A stretch of DNA of 64,000 nucleotides from Enterocloster hominis (ex Liu et al. 2021) (GCA_014385265.1 JACRTJ010000016.1:1-64000); one strand, 5' to 3'; positions 17,715-26,604 are shown, numbered from the stretch's first letter. The notes: generated by a model not told the origin, from the sequence alone. Translations and numbers: made by a program.

Positions 17715-19133
17715 ATGAAAAAGAAGCTTATGGCAGCAGCAGTGATCGGTTTTGCCGGAATGTCCCTGGCCGCATGCGGCAGCAAGGAAACGGCGGAGAC
17801 TGCGGCAGGTACGGCAGCTGCAGAAACAACAGCGGCAGAGACCACAGCGGCAGAGGAGAAAACGACGGAGGTTGCAAAAGCGGCAGAAGCCAGCGCAGAG
17901 GGACCGGCAAAGGTACCAGAGCCGATCACCATTACATTCTGGCACGACAGGACCTCCGATACTGACCTGGCATGGCTGCAGAAATCCATCGAGGAGTTCA
18001 ACAGTACCAATGAGTACGGCATTACGGTGGAAGAGGTTGCCCAGGGGTATCTGGATGATGTCCAGGCGGCTGTGGAGACAGCCATTGCGGCCGGAGAGGC
18101 TCCGGAGCTTGCAGATCTGTCCTGCAACGGAATTCCGCTGTTTGCCTCAGAGGGCGTTCTGGCAGACATGACCCCCTATGTGGAGCGAGACGGATTTGAT
18201 ATGGAAAACGTGGTGAAGGAGCTGACCGATTATGTTTATTATGAGGATCAGATCGTTGCCATGCCGTATACGAGAGGAACCGCCATTCTGTATTATAATA
18301 AAGACCTGTACGGAAAGGCTGGACTGGATCACGCCCCGGAATCTTTGGAGGAACTGAATGAGTATGCAAAGAAAATATATGACGATTCCAATGGGGAGGT
18401 AAAGGGGATCGGTTATACCATCGAGCCCACCTATTACCAGCACTATCTCCTGGCCTCTTTGAACCAGGTTGGCTTTATGGACGCCGACGGCCTGGGAGCC
18501 TCCTGCGTGACCGATGGAACCATGGAAAAGTTCCTGACAGACTGGCATACCTGGACGGAAGAGGGATGGTGTGAGATCCCGGCGCTTTCAGGAGCCAGCT
18601 CTGCGATGCAGGAAGCTTTCTATAATGGGAAGCTGGCGGCTTTCGTTTCCAGCTCCAACCGGGCTACCTCTATTATGGGGAAAGCCAAGGAGGCTGGGAT
18701 CGATCTTGGAATGGCCCGTACCGTAGGCTACGGCGGTTACAGCGCGCCGCTGGGCGGAGGCTCCGTTGGGATCATCGGCAAGGACCATACAGATCAGGAG
18801 ATCGCAGCAGCCTGGGAATTTGTGAAATTCCTCATGTCTGACCAGCAGGTTGCGGCCAACCACATCGAAACAGGTGTGCTTCCAACCACATATTCCTCGG
18901 TGGAAACTGATACATTAAAGGATTTCTGGGCAGACGAGAATCACATCGGCTACAAGATCTCCTATGAACAGGTCAAGGATGCTTCCGCACCGTCTATGTC
19001 TTTATATACGTCAGAGTGGAACAGCATCGTGAGGAATGCGTATTCCCAGGTGATCCAGGCAAGAGATCTGGCTCCCCAGGACGCAGTAAAGGACCTGGCC
19101 AAAGAGGCAGAGGCCTTATTCCCGGCTAAATAA
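17715..19133 (+). CDS. Extracellular solute-binding lipoprotein, UgpB-like
   Basis: A 472-residue lipoprotein that captures substrate for the importer. The signal peptide ends with the lipobox LAACGS (Cys about residue 20), followed by a 50-residue Ala/Glu/Thr tether. The mature protein has the class 1 solute-binding pattern ITFWHD, MPYTRGTAILYYNKDLYG, LGGGSVGI and GVLPTT, closest to UgpB-type glycerol-3-phosphate or glycerophosphodiester binders. The true substrate is uncertain; simple sugars remain possible. A strong AAGGAGAAGGA ribosome binding site precedes it and a terminator follows. Confidence 0.9.
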   Translation: MKKKLMAAAVIGFAGMSLAACGSKETAETAAGTAAAETTAAETTAAEEKTTEVAKAAEASAEGPAKVPEPITITFWHDRTSDTDLAWLQKSIEEFNSTNEYGITVEEVAQGYLDDVQAAVETAIAAGEAPELADLSCNGIPLFASEGVLADMTPYVERDGFDMENVVKELTDYVYYEDQIVAMPYTRGTAILYYNKDLYGKAGLDHAPESLEELNEYAKKIYDDSNGEVKGIGYTIEPTYYQHYLLASLNQVGFMDADGLGASCVTDGTMEKFLTDWHTWTEEGWCEIPALSGASSAMQEAFYNGKLAAFVSSSNRATSIMGKAKEAGIDLGMARTVGYGGYSAPLGGGSVGIIGKDHTDQEIAAAWEFVKFLMSDQQVAANHIETGVLPTTYSSVETDTLKDFWADENHIGYKISYEQVKDASAPSMSLYTSEWNSIVRNAYSQVIQARDLAPQDAVKDLAKEAEALFPAK

Positions 19134-19151
19134 ATACACTGCAGGCAGGGA

Positions 19152-19202
19152 TGCCGCGGGGAAGGAAGCTTTTAAGCTCCCGTCCGCCCGCGGCATTTTT
19201 TT
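19152..19202 (+). terminator. Rho-independent terminator of the ABC importer operon
   Basis: TGCCGCGGG/CCCGCGGCA forms a strong stem with an internal AAGCTTTTAAGCT dyad in the loop, followed by seven T residues. Confidence 0.9.
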
Positions 19203-19332
19203 GCCTATCGTTTCACAATTCCCTTGAAAAGTTATCACAATTTTATCACAAATCTCTGGTAAACTCTCTTACATAAACAAGGAGATCAAAGAAATTCCGA
19301 TAGATAAGCTTTGTTGTGAAAGGAGAATTTTT

Positions 19333-20853
19333 ATGTACGACGATAAATGGACAGAGGTTAATAATAACCAGAACGATCAGAATAATCAGAGCGGTCCGCA
19401 GGCGGCTGGGAACCAGACAGGGATGGGCCAGCCGGCCAGACAGCAGGTATACGGGCTCAGCGGCCAGGGACAGCCCCAGAACCAGAATCAGGGCCAGGCG
19501 TACCAGCAGCCCCAGTACCAGAATGGCCCGCAGAACCAGTACCATCATTCCTCTCCGTATCCCTATACGGGACAGGACGGAAACGGCGGGATGAATGGAG
19601 GAGGCCATGGGGAGAACGGCAGCAGCCATAAGGCTCCGAAGAAACGTTCTGTCATGAAGACAACGGCCATGGTCACAGCAGCGGCCCTCCTCTTCGGAGT
19701 GGTATCCGGAGGCACCATGTTCGGCGTCAACCGGGCGGCCAACGCTTTGTTCCCGGAGGAGACGGCCCCGATCCAGCAGACCCAGGTAGTCCAGGCAGCT
19801 CCCCAGTCCACTTCCACCTCTTCCGGAGGTGTGTTCATTGAGGATGTGTCTCCCATTGTGGATGCGGTGATGCCCTCGGTGGTGGCCATCACCAACACCA
19901 TGCTGTACCAGGGAAGCACCTGGTTTGGCCAGACCCAGACGTATGAGGTGCCCAGCAGCGGCTCCGGCATCATTGTAGGCCAGAACGACACAGAGCTCCT
20001 GGTGGTGACCAATAACCATGTGATCGAGGGAGCCACGACCCTGGCCGTCACCTTCATCGATGAAAGCAGCGTGGAGGCGGCAGTGAAGGGTACGGATTCT
20101 GCTTCCGACCTGGCGGTGATCGCAGTCCCGCTGGAGGATATCTCCGCAGATACTAAATCCCAGATCAAGGCAGCCACTCTCGGGGACTCGGATTCCTTAA
20201 AAATGGGCCAGGGCGTCATTGCCATCGGAAATGCCCTGGGACTGGGCCAGAGCGTGACAGTGGGCCATGTGAGTGCATTAAACCGTGAGGTCACTGTGGA
20301 CGGCGTTACAAAAACTGTGATCCAGACCGATGCGGCCATCAACCCCGGCAACAGCGGCGGCGCTCTGTTAAACTCCAAGGGAGAGGTCATCGGCATCAAC
20401 GAGGCCAAATACGCAGATGAAAAGGTAGAAGGTGTCGGCTACGCGATCCCCATTTCTCATGCGAAGGATATCATTGACGACTTAAAGACCCGTACCACCA
20501 AGGTGGAGGTTGGCGAAGAGGAGCAGGGATATCTGGGGATCCAGATCCAGAACATCGACACCTCCATGGCAAAGCTCTATGGAATGCCCGAGGGCGTATA
20601 CGTTTATAAGATCACAGAGGATTCCGCGGCTGCCAATTCTGAACTGAAGGAAAAGGATATCATCACAAAATTTGATGGGGAGACCGTTAGAAACTATGCG
20701 GATCTTACAAAGCTCCTGACCTATTATAAAGAAGGCACCACTGTAAATCTCACGGTCCAGAGACTGGAAAACGGTGAGTATGTGGAAAAGGAGATCCCCA
20801 TCACCTTGAATGCAAGACCCCAGGAGGAAGAGACGGCAGAACAGCCGGAATAA
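19333..20853 (+). CDS. HtrA/DegP-like membrane-anchored serine protease
   Basis: A 506-residue quality-control protease. A Gln/Asn/Gly-rich cytoplasmic tail (about residues 1-100) leads to a single membrane helix (about 108-135). The trypsin-like domain outside the membrane has the full triad: His in TNNHVIEGA (about 229), Asp in SDLAVI (about 259) and Ser in NPGNSGGAL (about 341). One PDZ domain follows (about 395-490). The upstream gap contains two TTATCACAA repeats (19232-19240 and 19243-19251). The start has GAAAGGAG upstream. A terminator follows. Confidence 0.95.
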   Translation: MYDDKWTEVNNNQNDQNNQSGPQAAGNQTGMGQPARQQVYGLSGQGQPQNQNQGQAYQQPQYQNGPQNQYHHSSPYPYTGQDGNGGMNGGGHGENGSSHKAPKKRSVMKTTAMVTAAALLFGVVSGGTMFGVNRAANALFPEETAPIQQTQVVQAAPQSTSTSSGGVFIEDVSPIVDAVMPSVVAITNTMLYQGSTWFGQTQTYEVPSSGSGIIVGQNDTELLVVTNNHVIEGATTLAVTFIDESSVEAAVKGTDSASDLAVIAVPLEDISADTKSQIKAATLGDSDSLKMGQGVIAIGNALGLGQSVTVGHVSALNREVTVDGVTKTVIQTDAAINPGNSGGALLNSKGEVIGINEAKYADEKVEGVGYAIPISHAKDIIDDLKTRTTKVEVGEEEQGYLGIQIQNIDTSMAKLYGMPEGVYVYKITEDSAAANSELKEKDIITKFDGETVRNYADLTKLLTYYKEGTTVNLTVQRLENGEYVEKEIPITLNARPQEEETAEQPE

Positions 20854-20865
20854 GGAAAAATGTAC

Positions 20866-20903
20866 AAAAGGCAGGCGGTTCTTAAACGGACCGGCTGCCT
20901 TTT
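20866..20903 (+). terminator. Rho-independent terminator after htrA
   Basis: AAAAGGCAG and CTGCCTTTT form a 9-bp stem extended by GCGGT/ACCGG, 13 bp after the stop codon. Confidence 0.8.
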
Positions 20904-20941
20904 CCATGCCAGCGGCAGATAGAAGGAGGAGGAAAGAGAAA

Positions 20942-21415
20942 ATGAAAATATTGATCATGGAGGACGAAAAGCTCTTAAAGCCGCCTCTGCCGGAGGCTCT
21001 GGTGATTTTGGATGTGACGGCACCGGGAATAAACAGCCGCCAGGTGGCAGAAGAGGTCGAGACCTGTATCCATTCCCTTCTGCACAGACAGGAGGAAGAG
21101 ACGGAGGCGCTTTCCTTTGGAAACACTTCCCTGGAGCTTTCCACAGGAATGCTGCGCTGCGGTATGAAGCATGTGCAGCTGTCGGCAAAGGAATTTGAGA
21201 TCCTGCGTCTCCTGTTCCAGTCGGGACGGAAGAATCTTTCCAAGGAGACGATTCTCCAGAAGGTCTGGGGATACGATACGGACGCAGTGGAAAACAACGT
21301 GGAGGTCTATGTGGGATTCTTAAGAAAGAAGCTGGCCAGGACAGGCTCCAACGTGCGGATCAGTTCCATCCGCCGCATGGGATACCATCTGGAGGTACAG
21401 GCGGGGGAACTATGA
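20942..21415 (+). CDS. OmpR-type response regulator with internally deleted receiver domain
   Basis: At 157 residues it is about 70 shorter than a normal OmpR/PhoB regulator. The DNA-binding winged helix is complete (LSAKEFEILRLLF ... VEVYVGFLRKKL ... IRRMGYHLEV). The receiver is cut down: MKILIMEDEKLL keeps the acidic pocket, then the text jumps to LVILDVTAPGIN (phospho-Asp strand) and on to a helix matching the end of a receiver. The segments around helices 1-2 and strands 4-5, including the conserved Lys, are missing. The frame is intact and AAGGAGGAGG precedes ATG 20942. It may bind DNA without phosphorylation, or be decaying. Confidence 0.82.
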   Translation: MKILIMEDEKLLKPPLPEALVILDVTAPGINSRQVAEEVETCIHSLLHRQEEETEALSFGNTSLELSTGMLRCGMKHVQLSAKEFEILRLLFQSGRKNLSKETILQKVWGYDTDAVENNVEVYVGFLRKKLARTGSNVRISSIRRMGYHLEVQAGEL

Positions 21416-21510
21416 GCCTGGAAAGTTCATCCTTTTTTCACAGGCTTTTCAGCGTGGTTTCAGCTTCGGCTGATATACTCTGGAGGAAAATGAGAAAAAG
21501 GAGGACAGAG
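21412..21510 (+). other. Junction after the truncated regulator: possible histidine-kinase remnant and promoter
   Basis: An ATG overlaps the regulator stop (ATGA), the usual spot for a partner kinase start, but the frame runs straight into the ABC ATPase gene with no kinase. An extended -10 (TGATATACT, 21471-21479) lies here and could drive the ABC cassette. No convincing -35 is visible. Confidence 0.4.
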
Positions 21511-22566
21511 ATGATTGCAGTTGAGCATCTGACAAAACGATATGGAAATGTTACGGCTGTGGACGATCTTTCGTTTGAAATCGGAGATGGCCATGTTTAC
21601 GGTTTTCTGGGCCCCAACGGAGCTGGAAAGTCCACCACAATGAATATTATGACCGGCTGTCTTTCCGCCACAGAGGGTCATGTGAAAATTGACGGATATG
21701 ATATTTTTGAGGAACCGGATAAGGCAAAGCGGCTGATCGGGTATCTTCCAGAGCAGCCACCCCTTTACATGAATGAGACTCCGGCGGAATATCTGCGGTT
21801 CGTAGGCGAGGCCAAGGGCTTGCGGGGAGCGGAGCTTTACAAACAGATTGGGGAAGTTCTGGAGAAAACGAAGCTGACGGCCATGAGGAACCGGAGGATT
21901 TCAGCGCTGTCCAAGGGGTATAAGCAGCGTGTGGGGATCGCCCAGGCCCTTCTGGGGGACCCAAGGGTGATCATTTTAGACGAACCCACCGTGGGACTGG
22001 ATCCCTTGCAGATTATTGAAATCCGCGATCTGATCCGGGAGCTGGGAAAGGAGCACACGGTAATTTTCAGTTCCCATATTCTTTCGGAGGTCCAGACTAT
22101 CTGTGAGAAGGTCCTGATCATTTCCAGAGGGAAACTGGTGGCCTTTGATGAGCCGGAGAATCTGGAAAAAAGTCTGACTGCGCCGGGAGAAATTACGCTT
22201 ACGGCAGAGGCGGAGCCGGAAGAAGTGGAGGCGCTTCTGGAGGAAACCGGGGCAGTCTCTGGCATGGATGTTAAAAAGGAAGAGAACGGGTATGCCAGAG
22301 CGGTTCTGAGGACCAGTGAGGAGGATATATACGCCGTGTCCCGCAGCATTTTCCTAAAGTTTGCAGAGAGCGGAAAGGTGCTTCTGGAGCTGGGACTTAA
22401 GAAGGCGGACCTGGAAGACATTTTTATTGAGCTGACAGAGAACGGAGACAGAGAGGTTCCGTCAGACGGGGAAGCAGAGGCGGAAAATGGCCAAAAGACG
22501 GAATCAGGCCGGGAGACAGACAGCCGGGAAGAGGACAGTGAAGAAAAGGGAGGGAACGAGCCGTGA
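21511..22566 (+). CDS. ABC transporter ATPase (GldA-like)
   Basis: A 351-residue ATPase with Walker A GPNGAGKSTT, signature LSKGYKQRVGIAQA, Walker B VIILDEPTVGLDP and switch His in FSSHILSE. The C-terminal 100 residues form the extra domain usual in GldA/YxlF-type exporters, ending in a very acidic tail. The frame is open from 21412, but ATG 21511 is chosen because AAGGAGGACAG precedes it and the protein then starts at the first strand (MIAVEHLTKRYG). It heads a four-gene cassette with overlapping ends. Confidence 0.92.
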   Translation: MIAVEHLTKRYGNVTAVDDLSFEIGDGHVYGFLGPNGAGKSTTMNIMTGCLSATEGHVKIDGYDIFEEPDKAKRLIGYLPEQPPLYMNETPAEYLRFVGEAKGLRGAELYKQIGEVLEKTKLTAMRNRRISALSKGYKQRVGIAQALLGDPRVIILDEPTVGLDPLQIIEIRDLIRELGKEHTVIFSSHILSEVQTICEKVLIISRGKLVAFDEPENLEKSLTAPGEITLTAEAEPEEVEALLEETGAVSGMDVKKEENGYARAVLRTSEEDIYAVSRSIFLKFAESGKVLLELGLKKADLEDIFIELTENGDREVPSDGEAEAENGQKTESGRETDSREEDSEEKGGNEP

Positions 22567-23426
22567 TCGCAGTTTTTAAGCATGAAATAAGAAATTATTT
22601 TCACACCATGACAGCCTATGTCTTTGGTGCGTTTCTGCTGGCCTTTACCGGTATGGGAGCCACTTTGTATAACCTTCAGGCTGCGGTCAGTAATTTTGAA
22701 TTTGTTTTAAGCTTCGGAAGCCTGATCTTTGTGGTCATTGTTCCGGTTCTCACCATGCGCGTTATTGCGGAGGAGAAAAAACAGCGGACAGACCAGCTTC
22801 TGTACTCCCTTCCGATCACCACCACCCAGGTGGTCATGGGAAAATATCTGGCTCTCCTGGTGGTCTATCTGATCCCTCTGGCGATTATTTCCCTGTATCC
22901 CCTGGTATTTTCTCAGTTTGGAGACGTGTACCTTCCGGTGGCCTACGGTTCCCTGGCGGCGTTTTTCTTCCTGGGAGCGGCGCTCATTGCCCTGGGGGTC
23001 TTTATTTCATCCCTGACCGACAACCAGGGCTTTGCGGCCGGGATCGGCATTGCGGTGATCCTGTTCAACTATTACAGTGTGAGCCTGGCAGAGCATGTGT
23101 CGTCCACAGCGGCGGGTTCCCTGGCCGCTGTGTTTGTGCTGGTGATCGGTCTGGGCCTTCTGATCCGGTACCTGACGAAAAATGAAAGCCTGGCCTATGG
23201 CTTTTATTTTCTGGCCGTGGCCGGGCTTCTGGCTGTGTACCTGACGACCCCGGAAAAATTTGAGGGGCTTCTTCCAGCGCTTATGAAGGAGCTATCCCTG
23301 TTTGAGCGTTTTTCCGTTTTTGTCAACGGGGTTTTTGACATGACAGGGATCGTATTCTATGTGACTTTTGCGGCATTTTTCCTGTTTCTGTCAGTACAGT
23401 CCCTGGAAAAAAGGAGGTATAACTGA
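22563..23426 (+). CDS. ABC-2 type permease (GldF-like)
   Basis: A 287-residue permease with six predicted membrane helices and the motif VLTMRVIAEEKKQRTDQLLYSLPI typical of GldF/ABC-2 permeases. The start is GTG in the overlap GTGA with the ATPase stop, with AAGGGAGGGAA upstream. Its partner proteins are encoded on both sides. Confidence 0.92.
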   Translation: MIAVFKHEIRNYFHTMTAYVFGAFLLAFTGMGATLYNLQAAVSNFEFVLSFGSLIFVVIVPVLTMRVIAEEKKQRTDQLLYSLPITTTQVVMGKYLALLVVYLIPLAIISLYPLVFSQFGDVYLPVAYGSLAAFFFLGAALIALGVFISSLTDNQGFAAGIGIAVILFNYYSVSLAEHVSSTAAGSLAAVFVLVIGLGLLIRYLTKNESLAYGFYFLAVAGLLAVYLTTPEKFEGLLPALMKELSLFERFSVFVNGVFDMTGIVFYVTFAAFFLFLSVQSLEKRRYN

Positions 23427-24859
23427 TGAAAAAACAGAAAAAACCGGTATCACTTTCCCTGCGCGGCGGATCGTATTCCCTGATTTTAACAGCCGTTGTC
23501 CTGGCCCTGGTGATGGTCCTTAATGTTCTGGCCGGGGCATTGCCGGAAAATATGACAAAATATGACATGAGCGCCACCAAACTCTATTCTGTGACGGGAA
23601 ACACCAGGGCCGTGATAAGCGCCCTGGAAGACGACGTGACCATTTACTGGATCGTCCAGGCAGGAGAAGAGGATGATGTGATCGAAAATCTTCTGGGCAG
23701 ATATGAAAGTCTTTCTGAGCACATCCAGGTGGTGAAAAAGAATCCGGACGTGTATCCGGCCTTTGCGGAGCAGTATACCGACGAGCCGGTCCAGAACAAC
23801 AGCCTGGTGGTGGAAGCAGGGGAGAGAAGCCGGTTCATCGGATACCAGGACATCTATATCCAGGAGCCGGATCTTTACTCCTATACGTATAACACCTCCT
23901 TTGACGGAGAGGGGGCCATTACTTCTGCCATCGATTATGTGGTGAGCGAGGATCTTCCAAAGATAAGCATTCTGGAGGGACACGGGGAAACAGAGCTTCC
24001 GGCTTCCTTTAAGGAGCAGATGGAGAAGGATAATATGGAATTGTCCGCACTCTCCCTTCTGACGGCGGAGACGGTTCCGGAGGACGCAGACTGCGTGGTT
24101 ATTTTCGGACCCCAGAGCGATATTTCCCTGGAGGAAAAGGAAATCCTTTCAGGATATGTGGAAAACGGAGGAAAGTTGTTTGTGGCAGCCGGGCCGGTGA
24201 AGGATGGAGCATTGGAAAATTTAAACAGCCTTCTGGAGGATTATGGGGTTACAGTGGCAGACGGAATTGTGGTGGAAGGAGACAGGGAGCACTATGCGCT
24301 CCAGACGCCCCATGCGCTGATCCCGGAGCTGGCGGACCATGAAATTACAGCGTCTCTGGCCGAGGCAAGGTATTTCCCCATCATTCCCATTTCCAGCGGT
24401 CTTGAGGTGTCAGAAGAGGCAAAGGAGAGCGGCCGGGTTACAGAGCTTTTGACTACATCGGAGCTGGCGTTCAGCAAGAAAGCCGGCTACGGGCTGGAGA
24501 CGTATGAAAAGGAAGAAGGGGACACGGACGGCCCCTTTGCGTCGGCAGTCGCAGTGGACTGCGGGAATGATGGAAAAATCGTGTGGTTTGCATCATCGGA
24601 GTTCTTAATGGATATGTACAATGCCCTCTCTTCCGGTGCCAATGGAGATCTGGCCATGAACGCCCTGGCCTTTTTAAATGGTGAACGGGAGGCCATGGCG
24701 ATTCGAAGCAAGTCGTTAAATTATAACTACCTGACCATCAGAGAATCGGTCTCGTCTATGCTCCAGGTGATGATGATCGGAGTCTTCCCGCTCCTGTATC
24801 TTGGAGTTGGGGCAGTCGTGGTATTAAGAAGAAGGAGGAAGCAGAATGAAACGGTCTGA
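23426..24859 (+). CDS. GldG-family ABC-associated membrane protein
   Basis: A 477-residue protein with one membrane helix near the N-terminus (about residues 16-37), a large outside domain, and one near the C-terminus (about 445-468) followed by a basic tail. The outside domain contains ISILEGHGE and VVIFGPQSDI...YVENGGKLFVAAGP, typical of the GldG family. Its first base is the last base of the permease stop, and it overlaps the DUF4340 gene by 14 bp. It probably acts with the ABC exporter; in gliding bacteria related proteins serve motility, but here the role is unknown. Confidence 0.88.
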   Translation: MKKQKKPVSLSLRGGSYSLILTAVVLALVMVLNVLAGALPENMTKYDMSATKLYSVTGNTRAVISALEDDVTIYWIVQAGEEDDVIENLLGRYESLSEHIQVVKKNPDVYPAFAEQYTDEPVQNNSLVVEAGERSRFIGYQDIYIQEPDLYSYTYNTSFDGEGAITSAIDYVVSEDLPKISILEGHGETELPASFKEQMEKDNMELSALSLLTAETVPEDADCVVIFGPQSDISLEEKEILSGYVENGGKLFVAAGPVKDGALENLNSLLEDYGVTVADGIVVEGDREHYALQTPHALIPELADHEITASLAEARYFPIIPISSGLEVSEEAKESGRVTELLTTSELAFSKKAGYGLETYEKEEGDTDGPFASAVAVDCGNDGKIVWFASSEFLMDMYNALSSGANGDLAMNALAFLNGEREAMAIRSKSLNYNYLTIRESVSSMLQVMMIGVFPLLYLGVGAVVVLRRRRKQNETV

Positions 24860-26231
24860 GCGGTTAATGTTTCTGGCAGGCGTCCTGTGCGCCGCCTGCG
24901 CTGTGACCTTTGGAGTGGTCCGGACGAAAGAACAGAAAGAAAAGATAAAAAACAGCGATGCGGTCATTCTTACCATCCCGGCGGACACAGTGACAGCTCT
25001 CTCCTGGGAGACGGGAACGGAGAATCTCTCATTTCATAAGGAAGAGATGTGGACATATGATGAGGATGCGGCATTTCCGGTGGACGAGGAGAAGATCGGG
25101 GAGCTTCTGGAAATCTTTGAGGAGTTCGGCGTGTCCTTTGTGATCGAGGATGTTGAGGATTACGGCCAGTACGGCCTGGATGATCCAGAAGGTACCATCC
25201 GCCTGGAGGCGGGAGAGGAAAGCTATGAAATTCTCCTGGGTGATTTCAGCGCCATGGATTCGGAGCGGTATGTGTCCATTGGAGACGGCAACGCCTATCT
25301 GGTAAAGGAGGATCCTATGGATTCCTTTAATATCGGTTTAAGCAGCGTAATTAAAAATGACCAGGTCCCGGCCATGGATCAGGTGGAAAGGATCCGCTTT
25401 ACCGGACCGGAAGCCTATGAGATTTTTTATGAAGAGGACAGCACAGCCACTTACAGCCCCGGGGATATATATTTTACCAGCCGGGATGAGAAGACGCTGC
25501 CTCTGGACACCAGCCGGGTGACAACGTACTTAAACACCGTCATGGGACTGGGACTTTCCGATTACGTTTCCTACAATGCGGCAGAAGAGGAGCTTTCCGG
25601 ATATGGCCTGGATGAGCCGCAGCTGGTGGTGGAGACCGAGTACACCACAGAGAATGAGGATGGAAAAGAGGAGACCGGGACATTTACTCTTTCTGTGAGC
25701 CGGGATCCGGAGGAAAAAGAGGATGATGAGACGGTCACCGCCTATGCACGGGTGGGAGAGTCCGGCATTATCTACCGGCTGCTTTCCGGCGATTATGAGA
25801 AGCTGATGAAAATGACATACAACGACCTGCGGCACCAGGAGGTTCTGCCTGCGGACCGGTACGACATCACAGGACTTACAGTCGTTCTGGAGGGAGAGAC
25901 GTACCAGCTGGAATCAAGAGGAAAGGATTCGGACCGGAAATGGACATGCGCAGGAGAGGAGACGGATACTGCGGCCCTTTTGGATGCACTGCTGGCCCTG
26001 GAGGCAGAAAGTTTTACAGAGGAAGCGCCCGTTGGGAAGGAGGAGATCCGGATGACAGTATTTCTGGATAACGAAAACTATCCGCAGGTAACGGTGGCCC
26101 TGTACCGCTACGACGGGGAGTACTGTCTGGCAGAAGTGGACGGGGAGCCTGTGTCCCTGGTACCCAGATCCCAGGCAGTGGATCTGACAGAGGCGGTCCA
26201 TGGGATTGTTTTATCGGGCGGGAATAAGTAA
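24846..26231 (+). CDS. DUF4340 domain protein of the Gld-like cassette
   Basis: A 461-residue protein with one N-terminal membrane anchor (about residues 6-22) and a large acidic outside domain. Two similar segments (LSWETGTENLSFHKEEMWTY near 37 and ITGLTVVLEGETYQLESRG near 345) and the YGLDDPEGTIRL / YGLDEPQLVVE pair mark repeated DUF4340 modules. It is coupled to the GldG-like gene by a 14-bp overlap and has AAGGAGGAAG upstream. It is usually the last gene of this cassette in Clostridia. Function is not known. Confidence 0.85.
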   Translation: MKRSERLMFLAGVLCAACAVTFGVVRTKEQKEKIKNSDAVILTIPADTVTALSWETGTENLSFHKEEMWTYDEDAAFPVDEEKIGELLEIFEEFGVSFVIEDVEDYGQYGLDDPEGTIRLEAGEESYEILLGDFSAMDSERYVSIGDGNAYLVKEDPMDSFNIGLSSVIKNDQVPAMDQVERIRFTGPEAYEIFYEEDSTATYSPGDIYFTSRDEKTLPLDTSRVTTYLNTVMGLGLSDYVSYNAAEEELSGYGLDEPQLVVETEYTTENEDGKEETGTFTLSVSRDPEEKEDDETVTAYARVGESGIIYRLLSGDYEKLMKMTYNDLRHQEVLPADRYDITGLTVVLEGETYQLESRGKDSDRKWTCAGEETDTAALLDALLALEAESFTEEAPVGKEEIRMTVFLDNENYPQVTVALYRYDGEYCLAEVDGEPVSLVPRSQAVDLTEAVHGIVLSGGNK

Positions 26232-26310
26232 AAAGCGGACATAAGGGCAGCTGGGGGAGGCTCAGAAAGTCCCCCCTCCTGTTCCCGTCAGTTCCAGCGC
26301 GCTTCATTCG

Positions 26311-26500
26311 TATAATATTTATATACGCTCATCTTTTGGCAGACAACCTCACTGCCATGTGCGTAATAAGGTATAAGCCGGAAGGATCCGGCAATGAATT
26401 ATGCCAGTCAGTTATGGCAGGCAATGGTCGATGCCGATTGATAAAAGGATGAATCAGACCTTATCGTGCGATATGGGTGAGATTGCGGAATTAACTGTAT
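26311..26500 (+). ncRNA. Candidate structured RNA with multi-branched fold
   Basis: The 374-bp gap before the ClpX-like gene contains a TATAAT (26311-26316, -35 poor) followed by a segment that can fold into nested helices: an outer stem CTCATC 26328-26333/GGGTGAG 26475-26481, hairpin TGGCAG/CTGCCA 26337-26357, stem ATAAGGT 26366-26372/ACCTTAT 26458-26464 enclosing four hairpins (26377-26392, 26402-26419, 26420-26435, 26436-26455) packed end to end. The loop CAGTTA 26409-26414 can pair with TAACTG 26492-26497. No protein frame fits. I cannot assign a known family; raiA-type RNA is one candidate to test. Confidence 0.55.
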
Positions 26501-26533
26501 AGCAGGGAAATTATACATTCTTCTTCCCCTCTC

Positions 26534-26562
26534 TTGCAGACCCAGGAAAAATACCGTATAAT
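26534..26562 (+). promoter_or_regulatory. Sigma-A promoter of the ClpX-like gene
   Basis: TTGCAG, 17 nt, TATAAT, about 43 bp upstream of the TTG start codon and downstream of the candidate RNA. Confidence 0.8.
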
Positions 26563-26604
26563 GGTTTTCTGACAGATGAGGGATTCACAAGAAGGAGAAA
26601 AAAA

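Noticed and set aside
26231..26310. Terminator after the DUF4340 gene
   Set aside because: GGGGGA/TCCCCC near 26252-26275 can pair but has no T tract; support is too weak to list.
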